64,000 bases of DNA from Leptotrichia shahii (GCF_008327825.1 NZ_AP019827.1:1612001-1676000); one strand, 5' to 3'. Positions 54,645 to 64,000 are shown, counted from the stretch's first letter. Notes: generated by a model from the sequence alone, not told the origin. Numbers and translations: made by a program.

Positions 54645-55214
54645 ATGTATCATATAAAAGATGAAGAATTTTTAAGAGGAAAAGTTCCAATGACAAAAGA
54701 GGAAATCCGATTTGTAAGCATTGGAAAAATGGAATTGCAGGATAATGACGTATGCCTTGACATTGGTGGCGGGACTGGCTCTATTAGCATGGAAATGGCT
54801 AGATTTGCACGAAGCGGAAAAGTTTTTGCAATTGAAAGAAATGATGAAGCAGTCGAATTAATTCAAAAAAATAAGGAAAAATTTGGATTAGAAAATATTA
54901 CTGTAATTAAAGGGATCGCTCCAGATGGATTAAAAAATTTGAATATAAAATTTAATAAAATTTTTATTGGCGGTTCAGCTGGTAATTTAGTTGAAATTAT
55001 AAAATATTCCTATGAAAATTTAGCAGAAAATGGGATTTTAACATTAAATTTTATTGTTTTAGAAAATATTTTTACAGCCATTGAAGAATTAAAAAAATAT
55101 AATTTTAAAGATGTTGACATTTGTCAATTAATTGTAAGCAAAAATAAAAAAATCAAAGATTTTAATATGATGATGGCGGAAAATCCTATTTATGTGATTA
55201 CTGCAAAAAAATAA
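54645..55214 (+). CDS. cbiT: cobalt-precorrin-6B/8 C15 methyltransferase, decarboxylating
   Basis: 189 aa class I SAM methyltransferase. Family start MYHIKDEEFLRGKVPMTKEE then IRFVSIGKM, SAM loop CLDIGGGTGSISMEMARFA, FAIERNDEAVELIQKN, and KIFIGGSAGNLVEIIKY. CbiT performs C15 methylation and C12 decarboxylation in the anaerobic cobalamin pathway. It is followed by cbiH after 21 bp. AAGGAG upstream. Confidence 0.94.
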   Translation: MYHIKDEEFLRGKVPMTKEEIRFVSIGKMELQDNDVCLDIGGGTGSISMEMARFARSGKVFAIERNDEAVELIQKNKEKFGLENITVIKGIAPDGLKNLNIKFNKIFIGGSAGNLVEIIKYSYENLAENGILTLNFIVLENIFTAIEELKKYNFKDVDICQLIVSKNKKIKDFNMMMAENPIYVITAKK

Positions 55215-55235
55215 AATAAAAAATAAGGAGACATA

Positions 55236-55985
55236 ATGAGTAAAAATGGAAAAATTTATGTAGTAGGAATTGGCCCTGGAAAAAAGGCAGACATGACTTT
55301 TAAGGCTTATGAGAAAATGAAAAATAGCGATATTATTGTAGGATATAAAACTTATACTGATTTAATTAAAGAATATTTTCCAAATACTGAAATCAGAAGT
55401 TCCAGTATGATGAAGGAAGTCGATAGATGCTTAGAAGTTCTAGATCTTGCAAAAGCTGGAAAAAATGTAGCTTTGATTAGTAGTGGAGATGCTGGAATTT
55501 ATGGAATGGCTGGAATTATGTATGAAATAATTAATGAAAATGATGATATAGAAGTTGAAGTAATCGCAGGAGTTACAGCAACAAATGCAGCAGCCGCAAT
55601 TGTTGGAGCTCCAATTATGCACGATTACGTAACAATTAGCTTAAGCAATCTTTTAACGGACTGGGAATTAATAAAAAAACGTCTGGAATTAGCAGCACAA
55701 GGTGATTTTATCGTAAGTTTATATAATCCAAAAAGTAAAGGACGAGCAACACAAATTGCTGAAGCACAGAAAATTATGTTAAAATATAAGTCAAAAGACA
55801 CTCCAGTTGCAATTGTAAGAAATGCAGGACGTGAAAATGAGGAATATGAAATTACAACTCTTGAAAATATGCTTGATTTTGAAATAAATATGCTTACAAT
55901 CGTATTAATTGGAAATTCAAATACTTATGTAAAAAATGGGAAAATAATCACACCTAGAGGATATGAAAAAAAATATGAATATTAA
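55236..55985 (+). CDS. cbiH: cobalt-precorrin-3 C17-methyltransferase
   Basis: 249 aa tetrapyrrole methylase that drives ring contraction. IYVVGIGPGKKADMTFKAYE at the N-terminus, GYKTYTDLIK, the GDxGIYGMAG motif in SSGDAGIYGMAGIMYEI, and VSLYNPKSKGRATQI fit CbiH/CobJ. It forms a two-gene unit with cbiT. Other pathway genes (cbiB, cobS, cobT) are elsewhere in the window. Confidence 0.94.
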   Translation: MSKNGKIYVVGIGPGKKADMTFKAYEKMKNSDIIVGYKTYTDLIKEYFPNTEIRSSSMMKEVDRCLEVLDLAKAGKNVALISSGDAGIYGMAGIMYEIINENDDIEVEVIAGVTATNAAAAIVGAPIMHDYVTISLSNLLTDWELIKKRLELAAQGDFIVSLYNPKSKGRATQIAEAQKIMLKYKSKDTPVAIVRNAGRENEEYEITTLENMLDFEINMLTIVLIGNSNTYVKNGKIITPRGYEKKYEY

Positions 55986-55990
55986 TTTTA

Positions 55991-56028
55991 AAAAGGGATA
56001 ATCTCAACTTGAGAAAATCCCTTATTTT
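55991..56028. terminator. bidirectional terminator between cbiH and adhE
   Basis: AAGGGAT and ATCCCTT (55993-55999, 56017-56023) with an inner TCTCA/TGAGA stem, flanked by A on one side and T on the other. The same motif recurs at 59477-59512. Confidence 0.82.
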
Positions 56029-56064
56029 ATTATGTTCTATTCTATTCTTTATCAAGAATTTAAA

Positions 56065-58692
56065 TTAAAAACCCAAAATCTGTGCTACTCTTTCCTTTTC
56101 ATTTTCCCATTCTTTTCCGTAGTAAGATTTTAAGTAAATTTCTCTTAATTCTTCCATCAATGGATATCTTGGGTTAGCTGGCGTACATTGGTCATCAAAA
56201 GCATCTAGGGACATTTCGTCTATTGCTTCCAAGAAGTCTTTTTCAGGCACTCCCCATTCTTTAATACTTGCTGGAATTCCTATTTTTTTATTTAATTCGT
56301 TAATTCCTTTAATTAAATTTTCTACTTTTTCTTCTTTAGTGTCTCCGCCAAATCCTAGATAATCGTTCATTTCAGCGTATCTTTGCATTGCGTCAGGATA
56401 TCTGTATTGAGGGAATAGTCCCATTTTTGTTGGTGCTTCAACTGCATTGAAACGGATAACCTCTTCAAGAAGCATAGCATTTGCGATACCGTGTGGAACG
56501 TGGAATTTTCCTCCAAGTTTATGTGCAAGCGAGTGGTTTATTCCTAAAAATGCGTTTGCAAAAGCCATTCCTGCAAGACAAGAGGCATTTGCCATTTTTT
56601 CCTTAGCTTTAATTGCTTTTACACCTAAATCTACTGACTCTGGCAAGTATTTGAATACAAGCCTAGCTGCTTCTTTTGAATATGGTTTTGTATATTCTGT
56701 TGCCATAACTGAAACATAAGACTCAAGAGCATGTGTGAATACATCGATTCCAGAAGCTATTGTAAGCCCTTTTGGCATTGTAAGCATGAGTTCAGGGTCG
56801 TTAATTGCTACGTTCGGTGTCAATGCATAATCTGCAAGAGGATATTTGATTCCAGTTTCATCATCTGTAATTACAGAAAAAGGCGTTACTTCTGAACCAG
56901 TTCCAGCTGATGTTGCCACTGCAATAAATTTGGCTTTTTTACCCATTTCAGGAAATTCAACGATTCTTTTTCTAATATCCATAAATCTCATTGCCAAATC
57001 TCTAAATCGAAGTTCTGGATGTTCATACAACACCCACATAATTTTAGCGGCATCCATTGCAGATCCTCCACCAAGAGCGATAACAACGTCAGGATTATAT
57101 TCAAGCATAGCTTTTGCTCCAGCCTGAGCTGAACTTAATGTTGGATCCTCTTTTACTTCTGAGAATATTCTATAATCAATGTGTATGCTGTCGAGTACTT
57201 TTGTAATATGTTCTGTATATCCTAATTCAGCCAATACTTTATCTGTCACGATAAAGGCTTTTTTATGATTTCCTTTTAATTCTTCTAAAGCTGTCGGAAG
57301 TGATCCGTATTTGAAATAAATTTTTTCAGGAACTTTGAACCATAGCATATTTTCTCTTCTTTCTGCGATTGTTTTTACATTTAATAAGTGTTTTACTCCT
57401 ACGTTTTCTGACACGGAATTTCCTCCCCACGAACCACATCCAAGCGTTAATGATGGTTCTAATTTAAAGTTAAATACATCTCCAATTGCTCCAAGTGAAG
57501 CCGGCATATTAATTAATGTACGTCCTGTTTTCATTAATCTTCCAAATCTGTCTATTTTTTCTTTTTCTGCTAAATTAATGTATAATGAAGAAGTATGTCC
57601 CAAGCCTCCAAGTCTTACTAGTTCATCAGCTTTTTTAAGTCCATCTTCAAAATCTTCAGATTTGTACATTGCAAGCACTGGAGATAATTTTTCGTGTGCA
57701 AAAGGTTCTTCCATTCCAGTTGAAGTCACTTCTCCAATTAATACTTTTGAATTTTTAGGAATTTCAAATCCTGCCATACTTGCAATAATATAAGCACTTT
57801 TACCAACTATATCTGCATTCAGGCTTCCATTTTTAAATAGTACTTCTCTTACTTTATCCAATTCCTCTTCATTTAAGATATAAGCTCCTCTATTTAAAAA
57901 CTCGTTTCTAACTTTATCATAAATTTCCTTGTCTATAATTACAGATTGTTCTGTTGCACAAATTACTCCGTTATCAAATGTTTTAGACATTAGAATATAG
58001 TTTGCCGTCATTTTTATATCTGCAGACTTGTCTATTACAACTGGCGTATTTCCAGCTCCAACTCCAATCGCAGGAGTTCCAGATGAATAGGCAGCCTTAA
58101 CCATTCCAGGCCCACCTGTTGCAAGTATTAAGTCGGCATTTGCCATAAGTTCTCTTGACAACTCTACACTTGGTTCATCAATCCATCCAATTATATCTTT
58201 TGGCGCTCCATATTTTACTGCTGTTTCCAAGGCAATTCTAGCTGTTTCAATTGTTGCCTGTTTTGCTCTTGGGTGCGGTGAAAATATTATTGCATTTCTT
58301 GTTTTTAACGAAATTAATGTTTTAAACATTGCTGTTGAAGTTGGATTTGTTGTAGGTACAATTCCTGCAATAATTCCTATCGGAGTTGCAATTTTTTTTA
58401 CTCCATAAGATCTGTCATCTTCCAAAACTCCACAAGTTTTTTCATCTTTGTATTTATTGTAAATATATTCAGAAGCAAAGTGATTTTTTATAACTTTATC
58501 TTCTACAATTCCCATTCCAGTTTCAGCCACTGCTAAATTTGCCAATGTAATTCTTTCATCATTCATTTTTTGAGCCACTTTTCTAAAAATCTTATCGACT
58601 CTTTCCTGATCAAATGTTGCAAATTCCTCCTGAGCCTTTTTAACCCTTTGAATAAGATCCTTCAAACTCTCTAAATCCTTAACTATTGCCAT
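56065..58692 (-). CDS. adhE: bifunctional acetaldehyde-CoA/alcohol dehydrogenase
   Basis: 875 aa. N-terminal CoA-acylating aldehyde dehydrogenase (about 1-440) with the catalytic Cys in FDNGVICATEQSVI and GAGNTPVVIDKSA; C-terminal iron alcohol dehydrogenase (about 455-870) with GGGSAMDAAKIMWVLYE, NASCLAGMAFANAFLGINHS and the iron ligand His in LAHKLGGKFHVPHGIANA. Reduces acetyl-CoA to ethanol and reoxidises NADH. The start at 58692 (MAIVKDLESL) follows AGGAGG; the longer frame from 58731 lacks a ribosome binding site. Confidence 0.97.
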   Translation of the reverse strand: MAIVKDLESLKDLIQRVKKAQEEFATFDQERVDKIFRKVAQKMNDERITLANLAVAETGMGIVEDKVIKNHFASEYIYNKYKDEKTCGVLEDDRSYGVKKIATPIGIIAGIVPTTNPTSTAMFKTLISLKTRNAIIFSPHPRAKQATIETARIALETAVKYGAPKDIIGWIDEPSVELSRELMANADLILATGGPGMVKAAYSSGTPAIGVGAGNTPVVIDKSADIKMTANYILMSKTFDNGVICATEQSVIIDKEIYDKVRNEFLNRGAYILNEEELDKVREVLFKNGSLNADIVGKSAYIIASMAGFEIPKNSKVLIGEVTSTGMEEPFAHEKLSPVLAMYKSEDFEDGLKKADELVRLGGLGHTSSLYINLAEKEKIDRFGRLMKTGRTLINMPASLGAIGDVFNFKLEPSLTLGCGSWGGNSVSENVGVKHLLNVKTIAERRENMLWFKVPEKIYFKYGSLPTALEELKGNHKKAFIVTDKVLAELGYTEHITKVLDSIHIDYRIFSEVKEDPTLSSAQAGAKAMLEYNPDVVIALGGGSAMDAAKIMWVLYEHPELRFRDLAMRFMDIRKRIVEFPEMGKKAKFIAVATSAGTGSEVTPFSVITDDETGIKYPLADYALTPNVAINDPELMLTMPKGLTIASGIDVFTHALESYVSVMATEYTKPYSKEAARLVFKYLPESVDLGVKAIKAKEKMANASCLAGMAFANAFLGINHSLAHKLGGKFHVPHGIANAMLLEEVIRFNAVEAPTKMGLFPQYRYPDAMQRYAEMNDYLGFGGDTKEEKVENLIKGINELNKKIGIPASIKEWGVPEKDFLEAIDEMSLDAFDDQCTPANPRYPLMEELREIYLKSYYGKEWENEKERVAQILGF

Positions 58693-58890
58693 TTTTCCTC
58701 CTAAAATAAAACATATATTTTCTAGTTCCACTTATATTATAATAATACTCTATTTTCTAAAAAAACTCAAGTTTTTTTTTTCACTTTTTAATTTTAATTT
58801 ATATTTTCATAACAAAGTTTGTCTCAAAAACTAAAAAAATCTAAAATTTACAAATACATTTAATATATTCCTGTTTCATTTCATTTGTGT
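58693..58890. other. adhE upstream region
   Basis: AT-rich leader. A TATAAT at 58741-58736 on the minus strand is a likely -10; no good -35 at 16-18 bp. Confidence 0.35.
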
Positions 58891-59010
58891 TTAACCACCT
58901 TTTTTTATCCATTCCTCAAATTGCTTCAAGAACTTCTCTTCTTCTTCAAATGTCATATTTTTTGTGATTTTCACCTTTTGACCTACTGATTTAAAAACAT
59001 GCGCATCCGT
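58891..59010 (-). pseudogene. short coding remnant, possibly transposase N-terminal piece
   Basis: Open frame without a start: AHVFKSVGQKVKITKNMTFE then EEEKFLKQFEEWIKKGG and a stop. The 'MTFEEEExFLxQF' run resembles a helix found early in some IS630 transposases. Upstream frames are closed by stops. Recognition is weak. Confidence 0.35.
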
Positions 59011-59312
59011 TTACTCACAACTTTTTTATGCACATCTAAACAACTATTTCATTATTCCTTATATTCTATTGGTTTGGCTTAATTAGCATTACGTGCTTTT
59101 CAGCAAAATTGTTCCTATCCCTGTAGACTTTCTCAATCCCATTTCCTATTCAAAAATTAATACTAAAAAATATTTTTATATTATGTTAAAATTCTAATAT
59201 CAATTTATTTTTTTAATAAAATTAGAATTTAAATAGTAGAATAAATACTATCAAATCTAGTTTTATTATAAATATTAATTGGAAATTTATTAAATAATAA
59301 AAGGAGAAATTA

Positions 59313-59465
59313 ATTATAAAAAACGCTTTTAGAGATTATATCTGTTTTACAGATATGCAAAATATAGAAAGCTTAAATCAGCAGATGAAGGAAAGTTTTT
59401 TATTTAAAGAAAATGAGATTAAGGATGAGAATATTGAGAAGATTCAGCTTAAAAACTTGAAATAA
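59313..59465 (+). other. small open frame of unknown identity
   Basis: KNAFRDYICFTDMQNIESLN, QQMKESFLFKENEIKDENIE, KIQLKNLK, stop. AAGGAG at 59301-59306 is correctly placed for position 59313, but the codon there is ATT, not a normal start; the first ATG is 59355 (36 aa). It may be a gene with a lost start or a fragment. It ends just before a terminator hairpin. Confidence 0.3.
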
Positions 59466-59476
59466 AGTAAAAAAAT

Positions 59477-59512
59477 AAGGGATTTTCTCAAAATAGAGAT
59501 TATCCCTTTTTA
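59477..59512. terminator. bidirectional terminator
   Basis: AAGGGAT...ATCCCTT with inner TTTCTC/GAGATT region, T run on the plus side and A run on the left. Ends the histidine kinase transcript and the small frame to its left. Confidence 0.78.
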
Positions 59513-59514
59513 AA

Positions 59515-60867
59515 TTATTCAGTTTTAATAAATTTAGCAATAAATTTTGTTCCTTTATTTAATTGACTCTCAACATCAATACTTGCATTATGCTGCTCAA
59601 TTATTTTTGCAACTAATGAAAGTCCTAATCCAAAACCTTTATTTACTTTTTTGTTTCGTGAGTCATTTACTTGGTAAAATCTACCCCAAATGAGTTTTTT
59701 ATCCTCTTCTGGTATTCCAATTCCATTGTCTTCAATTTCCATAACACAATTTTCATTTTCCGAATATAATTTTACATTTATTTTATCTTTTGTAAATTTC
59801 ATTGCATTATTAAATAAATTGTCAAGCAATCTTTCAATCATTACTTTATCTGCGTTTATAAATATATTTTGTTCAATATTTTTTGAAATCTTTATATTTT
59901 TTTCGTTTAAAAGATTTTTATAATCTTCTAATATTTTTTCCATTGTTTCTGAAAAATTTATTTTTTGCAATTCAATAACAGTCTGCTTTTCTATTTTGGA
60001 AAGTTCCATTATTTGATTTATCAGTTCCGACATTTTTTTTGCCTGACGCTGAATCACAGAAAAGGAGTCCTTTGCTTCTTCCATAGTGTCTGCATATTCC
60101 AGCGAATACTGACTTTCTGTAAGTATAACGCTCACAGGTGTCCGAAGTTCGTGCGAAACATCTGAACTGAACTGTTTTTCACGTGTATAGGAATTTTCAA
60201 GCGAATTTAGCATTTCATTAAAGGTATCTGCCATCCTGTGTATTTCATCTTTTCCTTCATCAATTTTGATTCTTTTGGAAAAATCACCGTTTTTTTGAAT
60301 TTCTGAAGCTGTATCTGATATTTTGGCTATTGGATTTAGAGCTTTTTTTACAATTCTGTATCCGCCATAAACTATTATTAGTAATAATAGTGGACTTAAA
60401 ATTAAAATTATAATAAGCAGTTTGCTTACTTCATCAGATAGCTGATTTATTGGAACAATCCCTCTAACCCATTCTCCTCTAGAATTGTCTATTTTTTTAT
60501 CGAAATAATAATATTTTTCTCCATTCTTTTCATAAGTTCTGACAGTGTTTTCTTTATATTTTAATGTTAAATCAAATCCTCGTGGCGACATTCCGCCCAT
60601 TTCTATTCCTTCGCTACTGTACTTAACAAAGTAAATTCCATCATCAAATTCATCAAACTCATTAGGATCAGAAACCATCTCAACAGTCATTTCAATCACA
60701 GCCTCCATCAATTCTCGATGGTTCAAGTCTCCTGTCATCTTATTTGCAACAGTAAATGATACTGTTAGCATAATCGAAATTAAGATTACTACAAAAACAG
60801 TATACCAAAGAGTTACTTTCACAGTAATTGGAAAGTCCCCCCAAATTTTATTTAATTTATTTTTCAA
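59515..60867 (-). CDS. two-component sensor histidine kinase
   Basis: 450 aa. Membrane helices at about 14-36 and 150-170 enclose an outer sensing domain of ~115 residues (contains YFVKYSSEGIEMGGMSP). HAMP follows, then the phosphoacceptor His239 in FSSDVSHELRTPVSVILTES, N box NLFNNAMKFT, G1 DNGIGIPEED and G2 GFGLGLSLVAKI. CusS/ArlS-like. Encoded 53 bp after its response regulator. Stimulus unknown. Confidence 0.95.
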   Translation of the reverse strand: MKNKLNKIWGDFPITVKVTLWYTVFVVILISIMLTVSFTVANKMTGDLNHRELMEAVIEMTVEMVSDPNEFDEFDDGIYFVKYSSEGIEMGGMSPRGFDLTLKYKENTVRTYEKNGEKYYYFDKKIDNSRGEWVRGIVPINQLSDEVSKLLIIILILSPLLLLIIVYGGYRIVKKALNPIAKISDTASEIQKNGDFSKRIKIDEGKDEIHRMADTFNEMLNSLENSYTREKQFSSDVSHELRTPVSVILTESQYSLEYADTMEEAKDSFSVIQRQAKKMSELINQIMELSKIEKQTVIELQKINFSETMEKILEDYKNLLNEKNIKISKNIEQNIFINADKVMIERLLDNLFNNAMKFTKDKINVKLYSENENCVMEIEDNGIGIPEEDKKLIWGRFYQVNDSRNKKVNKGFGLGLSLVAKIIEQHNASIDVESQLNKGTKFIAKFIKTE

Positions 60868-60920
60868 AACTCAATTATTCCTTTCTTTTCAAAAAATTCC
60901 TGATAATTAATTTATTTGAA

Positions 60921-61592
60921 CTAATCCTCCTTTATAACATATCCAAGTCCTCTTTTTGTATAAATTATCTGTTTTCCAGTTTCTATATCTATTTTTTTCC
61001 TAATATTTTTTATCAAAACATCAATTATATTAGAATCTCCTTCATAATCAAAGTCCCACACATGCTCCTTAATCTGATCTCTGCTTAAAATCCTATTTTT
61101 GCTTTGCATGAGATATTCCAGAACTTCGTATTCTTTTCCTGTTAATTCTATCTGCTTTCCAGCTCTTGTTACTGATTTTTCTGAAGTATCCAAAATCAAA
61201 TCTCCTATTACAAGCTTATTTGAACTATTTCCATATTTTCTTCTCACAACTGCCCTAATTCTTGCCAAAAGCTCATTAAAGTCAAATGGTTTTACAATAT
61301 AGTCATCAGCCCCCAAGTCAAGCCCTTTTACCTTATCGTCTGCACTATCCCTTGCAGTAAGCATAAGAATCGAAGTATGATTTCCCTTATTCCTAAGTTT
61401 TTTTATAACTTCAAATCCATCTACTTTTGGCATCATAATATCCAGAATTACTAAATCATATTCGCCATATTCCAAATAATCAAGTGCTTCTTCCCCATCA
61501 AGCACACTATCTACACTATATCCATTTTTTTTTAGATATCTTGTTACAACATTATTCAAATCTACTTCATCTTCTGCCAACAAAATTTTCAT
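60921..61592 (-). CDS. OmpR-family response regulator
   Basis: 223 aa. Receiver domain with phosphoacceptor Asp51 in DLVILDIMMPKVDG, acidic pair ED at 7-8 and Lys in DDYIVKPFDFNELLARIRA; C-terminal winged helix with LTGKEYEVLEYLMQSKNRIL and YTKRGLGYVI. Partner of the kinase downstream. An R2 element lies in its promoter region, between it and the PepSY gene. Confidence 0.96.
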   Translation of the reverse strand: MKILLAEDEVDLNNVVTRYLKKNGYSVDSVLDGEEALDYLEYGEYDLVILDIMMPKVDGFEVIKKLRNKGNHTSILMLTARDSADDKVKGLDLGADDYIVKPFDFNELLARIRAVVRRKYGNSSNKLVIGDLILDTSEKSVTRAGKQIELTGKEYEVLEYLMQSKNRILSRDQIKEHVWDFDYEGDSNIIDVLIKNIRKKIDIETGKQIIYTKRGLGYVIKED

Positions 61593-61655
61593 ATTTAATT
61601 CTCTCCTGTATTATTTTTAGCAAATGCTAAAATCTTAAGTTTCTATTATTCTAAT

Positions 61656-61762
61656 ATATACTCAAACCTATTTAAAATTAAACTACTAAAAATTATATAA
61701 ATTTAGGGTTTGAGTAAAATAGTCATAACTTTTGAGTTTGGTTTTAAAGCAGTTTTACTATA
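61656..61762 (+). repeat. R2 element, full copy
   Basis: TATACTCAAACCTATTTAAA at the left, AAATTATATAAATTTAGGG and TTTGAGTAAAATAGTCATAA inside, and GTTTTAAAGCAGTTTTACTATA at the right. The two ends are imperfect inverted repeats and the element is bounded by TA. Confidence 0.68.
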
Positions 61763-61877
61763 AAAACTATATCAATTTTACTATAATATATCACAAATTC
61801 CAAAAAATAAAAAGAGAGCAAACTGGAAATAATAAATTTCCAATTAACCCTCCAAAAGAATATCTTTTAATATTTTA

Positions 61878-62195
61878 TTAATCTCTATCCACTTTCCATT
61901 TTACAATGACTCCAGTTGTTGCATCAATGTCAAATTCATATTCCCAGCCGTTGTAGTAAATTTCCCCTTCATACACCATTCTCCCATTTTCTCTATCCAA
62001 ATGGATTTCTTTTACGTGAGAACTGTTCGCTCCTGGCACTTTTTTCAACGCAATGTTCATTGCCCTGTTTACTCCGATGTAGCTGTTTGAAGAAACATTT
62101 CTGTTATATTTGTGTTTACTTTTTGCGTTTACAGTCACTGATACTCCTAATACCATGATTCCTAATAATGCGATACTTAAAATTTTCTTTTTCAT
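61878..62195 (-). CDS. secreted PepSY-domain protein
   Basis: 105 aa. Signal peptide MKKKILSIALLGIMVLGVSV with AKS-type cleavage, then one PepSY domain: AMNIALKKVPGANSSHVKEI, MVYEGEIYYNGWEYEFDIDA and a TGVIVKWKVD end. PepSY domains often act as protease inhibitors or sensors in the envelope. It lies just upstream of a two-component system, so it could be a target or input, as an inference from position. Confidence 0.85.
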   Translation of the reverse strand: MKKKILSIALLGIMVLGVSVTVNAKSKHKYNRNVSSNSYIGVNRAMNIALKKVPGANSSHVKEIHLDRENGRMVYEGEIYYNGWEYEFDIDATTGVIVKWKVDRD

Positions 62196-62300
62196 AGTTT
62201 TTCTCCTTTAATATTCATTTATTTTTTGCTTTTCTCTCTTATCTTGAATACATTATAATACAGTTTTATGAATATAAAATGAATGGAAAAAAATTTTTAC

Positions 62301-62341
62301 AAAAAAAGGAACAGTCCTAATTTTAATTAGAAATATTCCTT
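62301..62341 (-). terminator. terminator of ppc
   Basis: On the minus strand AAGGAA...TTCCTT with inner CTAATT/AATTAG stem, followed by seven T. Ten bp past the stop. Confidence 0.75.
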
Positions 62342-62350
62342 CTATTTGTA

Positions 62351-64000
62351 TTATCCGCTGTTACGAAGTCCTGTTGCCAGTCCATTTATTGAAATATGAA
62401 TGGCTTTTTTAAGTTCTTCTGAATTATCTCCAGCTCTTGAACGTTTTATTAACTCAATTTGCAAATAATTCATTGAATCAAAATATGGCAGGCGATTTCG
62501 CAGACTGCTTACTAATTCTGGGTTATCTGCAAGTAAAACGTCATTTCCTGTAATTTTTTTCAAAACGTCAATCGTCAAAATCCATTCTTTTGCAATTTCA
62601 TTAAAGATTTTTTGAGCAGTTTCCTGATCACTTGCTAGTTTTACATATTCAGAAAAGATTGATAAATCAGATTTTGATAAAACCATATCTACATTTGAAA
62701 TTGTAGAACGGAAAAATGGCCATTCTTTATACATTCTTTGTAAAATGTCCATATTTTTATTATCATTGTTAATCCATTTTGTAAATGCTGTTCCAACACC
62801 ATACCATCCCGGAAGCATTATTCTAGCTTGCGACCATGAAAATACCCACGGAATTGCTCTTAAACTTTCCAATGACTGTGTTTTTTTACGTGAAGAAGGT
62901 CTTGAACCGATATTTAATCCAGCAATAAAGTTTATTGGAGTAACTTCAAAAAAGAAATCTGAAAATCCATCTGTATTGTAAACTAAATCACGATAAGCAT
63001 GGTAACTCAATTCTGAAACATCTTCTATTATTTTTTCATATTCTTCCCAGTTTGCGTCTTCTGCTGTCAATGCACTTGACTCAAGGGCAGCTGAAACTAA
63101 TGCTTCCAAGTTCTTTAATCCTAAATCAGGATTTCCATATTTTGCACCAATTACTTCTCCTTGCTCTGTAAGTCTGATTGTTCCATCTGTACTTCCTTCA
63201 GGCTGTGCTAAAATGGCTTCGTAGCTTGGACCTCCACCACGTCCGACTGTTCCTCCACGTCCATGGAAGAATGAGATTTCCACATCAAATTCACGTCCAA
63301 TTGCGGTAAGTTCTTTTTGTGCTTTATACAATGACCAGCTTGAACTTAAGTATCCTCCATCTTTGTTACTGTCTGAATATCCTAACATAACTTCCTGTTT
63401 TCTTCCTTTTTTATCCATCCATTTTTTTACTAATGACAAATTAAACCATTTTCTCAAGATATTAGGAGCTGCAATCAAGTCTTCAACTGTTTCAAAAAGC
63501 GGTACGATTTGTAAATCGCAAAATTCATTCCCTTCATTTCCTTTTGCAAGATTAGCTTCTTTTAATAAAATAGCTATTTCAAGCATATCTGAAACACTTG
63601 TAGCATGTGAAATTAGATTTTTTTCAATGATCTTATCTCCAAAACGATCTCTTAACGATTTTGCTTTTCTGTAAATTGCAAGTTCTGAAGCTAATGTTTC
63701 ACTTTGCGGAATTGTTGGATCACTTAAAATTCTAGGATCATACTCTAATTCCCTTAATAAAATTTCACATCTGGCATCTTCTGATAAACTTAAATAATCT
63801 CCCAAAATATTTGCACTTTTTAAAAGTTCTGCAACACACACTTCATGAACACTTGAATCCTGTCTTAAATCAATTGTTGCAAGATGAAATCCAAATGTTT
63901 TTGTAGCGCTGATTAAATTATTTAATTTTCCTTGTGTTAAAAATTCACTATTGTTCTTTTTAAGCGATTCTGCCACAATTACCAAATCTTTTGTAAATTC
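62351..64000 (-). CDS. ppc: phosphoenolpyruvate carboxylase, C-terminal part
   Basis: Fixes bicarbonate onto PEP to form oxaloacetate. About 549 residues of a normally ~900-residue enzyme are in the window; the frame is open through the right edge, so a TTG at 63985 is not the real start. Catalytic segments are FHGRGGTVGRGGGPSYEAIL, MLGYSDSNKDGGYLSSSW, GSRPSSRK and the family's C-terminal GLATGLRNSG. Own terminator. Supplies C4 acids for fermentation and biosynthesis. Confidence 0.96.
   Translation of the reverse strand, partial: EFTKDLVIVAESLKKNNSEFLTQGKLNNLISATKTFGFHLATIDLRQDSSVHEVCVAELLKSANILGDYLSLSEDARCEILLRELEYDPRILSDPTIPQSETLASELAIYRKAKSLRDRFGDKIIEKNLISHATSVSDMLEIAILLKEANLAKGNEGNEFCDLQIVPLFETVEDLIAAPNILRKWFNLSLVKKWMDKKGRKQEVMLGYSDSNKDGGYLSSSWSLYKAQKELTAIGREFDVEISFFHGRGGTVGRGGGPSYEAILAQPEGSTDGTIRLTEQGEVIGAKYGNPDLGLKNLEALVSAALESSALTAEDANWEEYEKIIEDVSELSYHAYRDLVYNTDGFSDFFFEVTPINFIAGLNIGSRPSSRKKTQSLESLRAIPWVFSWSQARIMLPGWYGVGTAFTKWINNDNKNMDILQRMYKEWPFFRSTISNVDMVLSKSDLSIFSEYVKLASDQETAQKIFNEIAKEWILTIDVLKKITGNDVLLADNPELVSSLRNRLPYFDSMNYLQIELIKRSRAGDNSEELKKAIHISINGLATGLRNSG

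Overview
The window is AT-rich chromosomal DNA from a fermentative, probably anaerobic bacterium. Three things suggest Fusobacteriota, most likely Leptotrichia or a close relative: strong A/T codon bias, AdhE with glycyl radical chemistry, and a type III glutamine synthetase. This placement is from memory of gene content, not from a search. There is no rRNA and I see no CRISPR array. Three tRNA genes lie together at 32.6-32.9 kb.

Layout. 1-9.5 kb (+): HAD phosphatase tail, dnaE, a DUF4424-like exported protein, rsmD, xseB, ispA, pgeF, a secreted protein of unknown function and cbiB. 9.5-15 kb (-): a polyamine block (speD, Arg/Lys/Orn decarboxylase, speE, speB) with a GH108 muramidase inside it, giving a likely route arginine, agmatine, putrescine, spermidine. 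15-20 kb (-): a propeller-like protein, a second copy of the secreted unknown, an AEC carrier and a frameshifted type III glutamine synthetase. 20.4-28 kb: a MATE remnant, then the most unusual locus, a minus-strand block with an LprI-like membrane protein, a GrpE-like protein, a lidless Hsp70 and two tandem J-like membrane proteins. 28-37.8 kb (-): polar amino acid ABC transporter, butanediol dehydrogenase, tRNAs, TrkH/TrkA, and hemB with a siroheme-type dehydrogenase. 38-42 kb: cobS and cobC (+), cobT and hemL (-). 42-48 kb: a DeoR regulator and FSA-type aldolase, divergent from a glycyl radical enzyme and its activase. 48-56 kb: AhpC with a free-standing AhpF N-terminal domain, YitT, SppA, ACT/UPF0210 pair, cbiT and cbiH. 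56-64 kb (-): adhE, a two-component system, a PepSY protein and the C-terminal part of PEP carboxylase.

How it fits together. HemL and HemB make tetrapyrrole precursors; SirC-like, CbiT, CbiH, CbiB, CobS, CobC and CobT are steps of cobalamin synthesis scattered through the window. AdhE, the glycyl radical locus, butanediol dehydrogenase and PEP carboxylase belong to mixed fermentation.

Between genes there are at least three families of short palindromic or inverted-repeat elements, here named R1, R2 and R3. R2 copies supply the stop codons of hemB and hemL. A decayed IS630-type transposase lies next to the best R1 copy. Several annotated starts differ from the longest open frame because the ribosome binding site points to an internal ATG; these are noted gene by gene.
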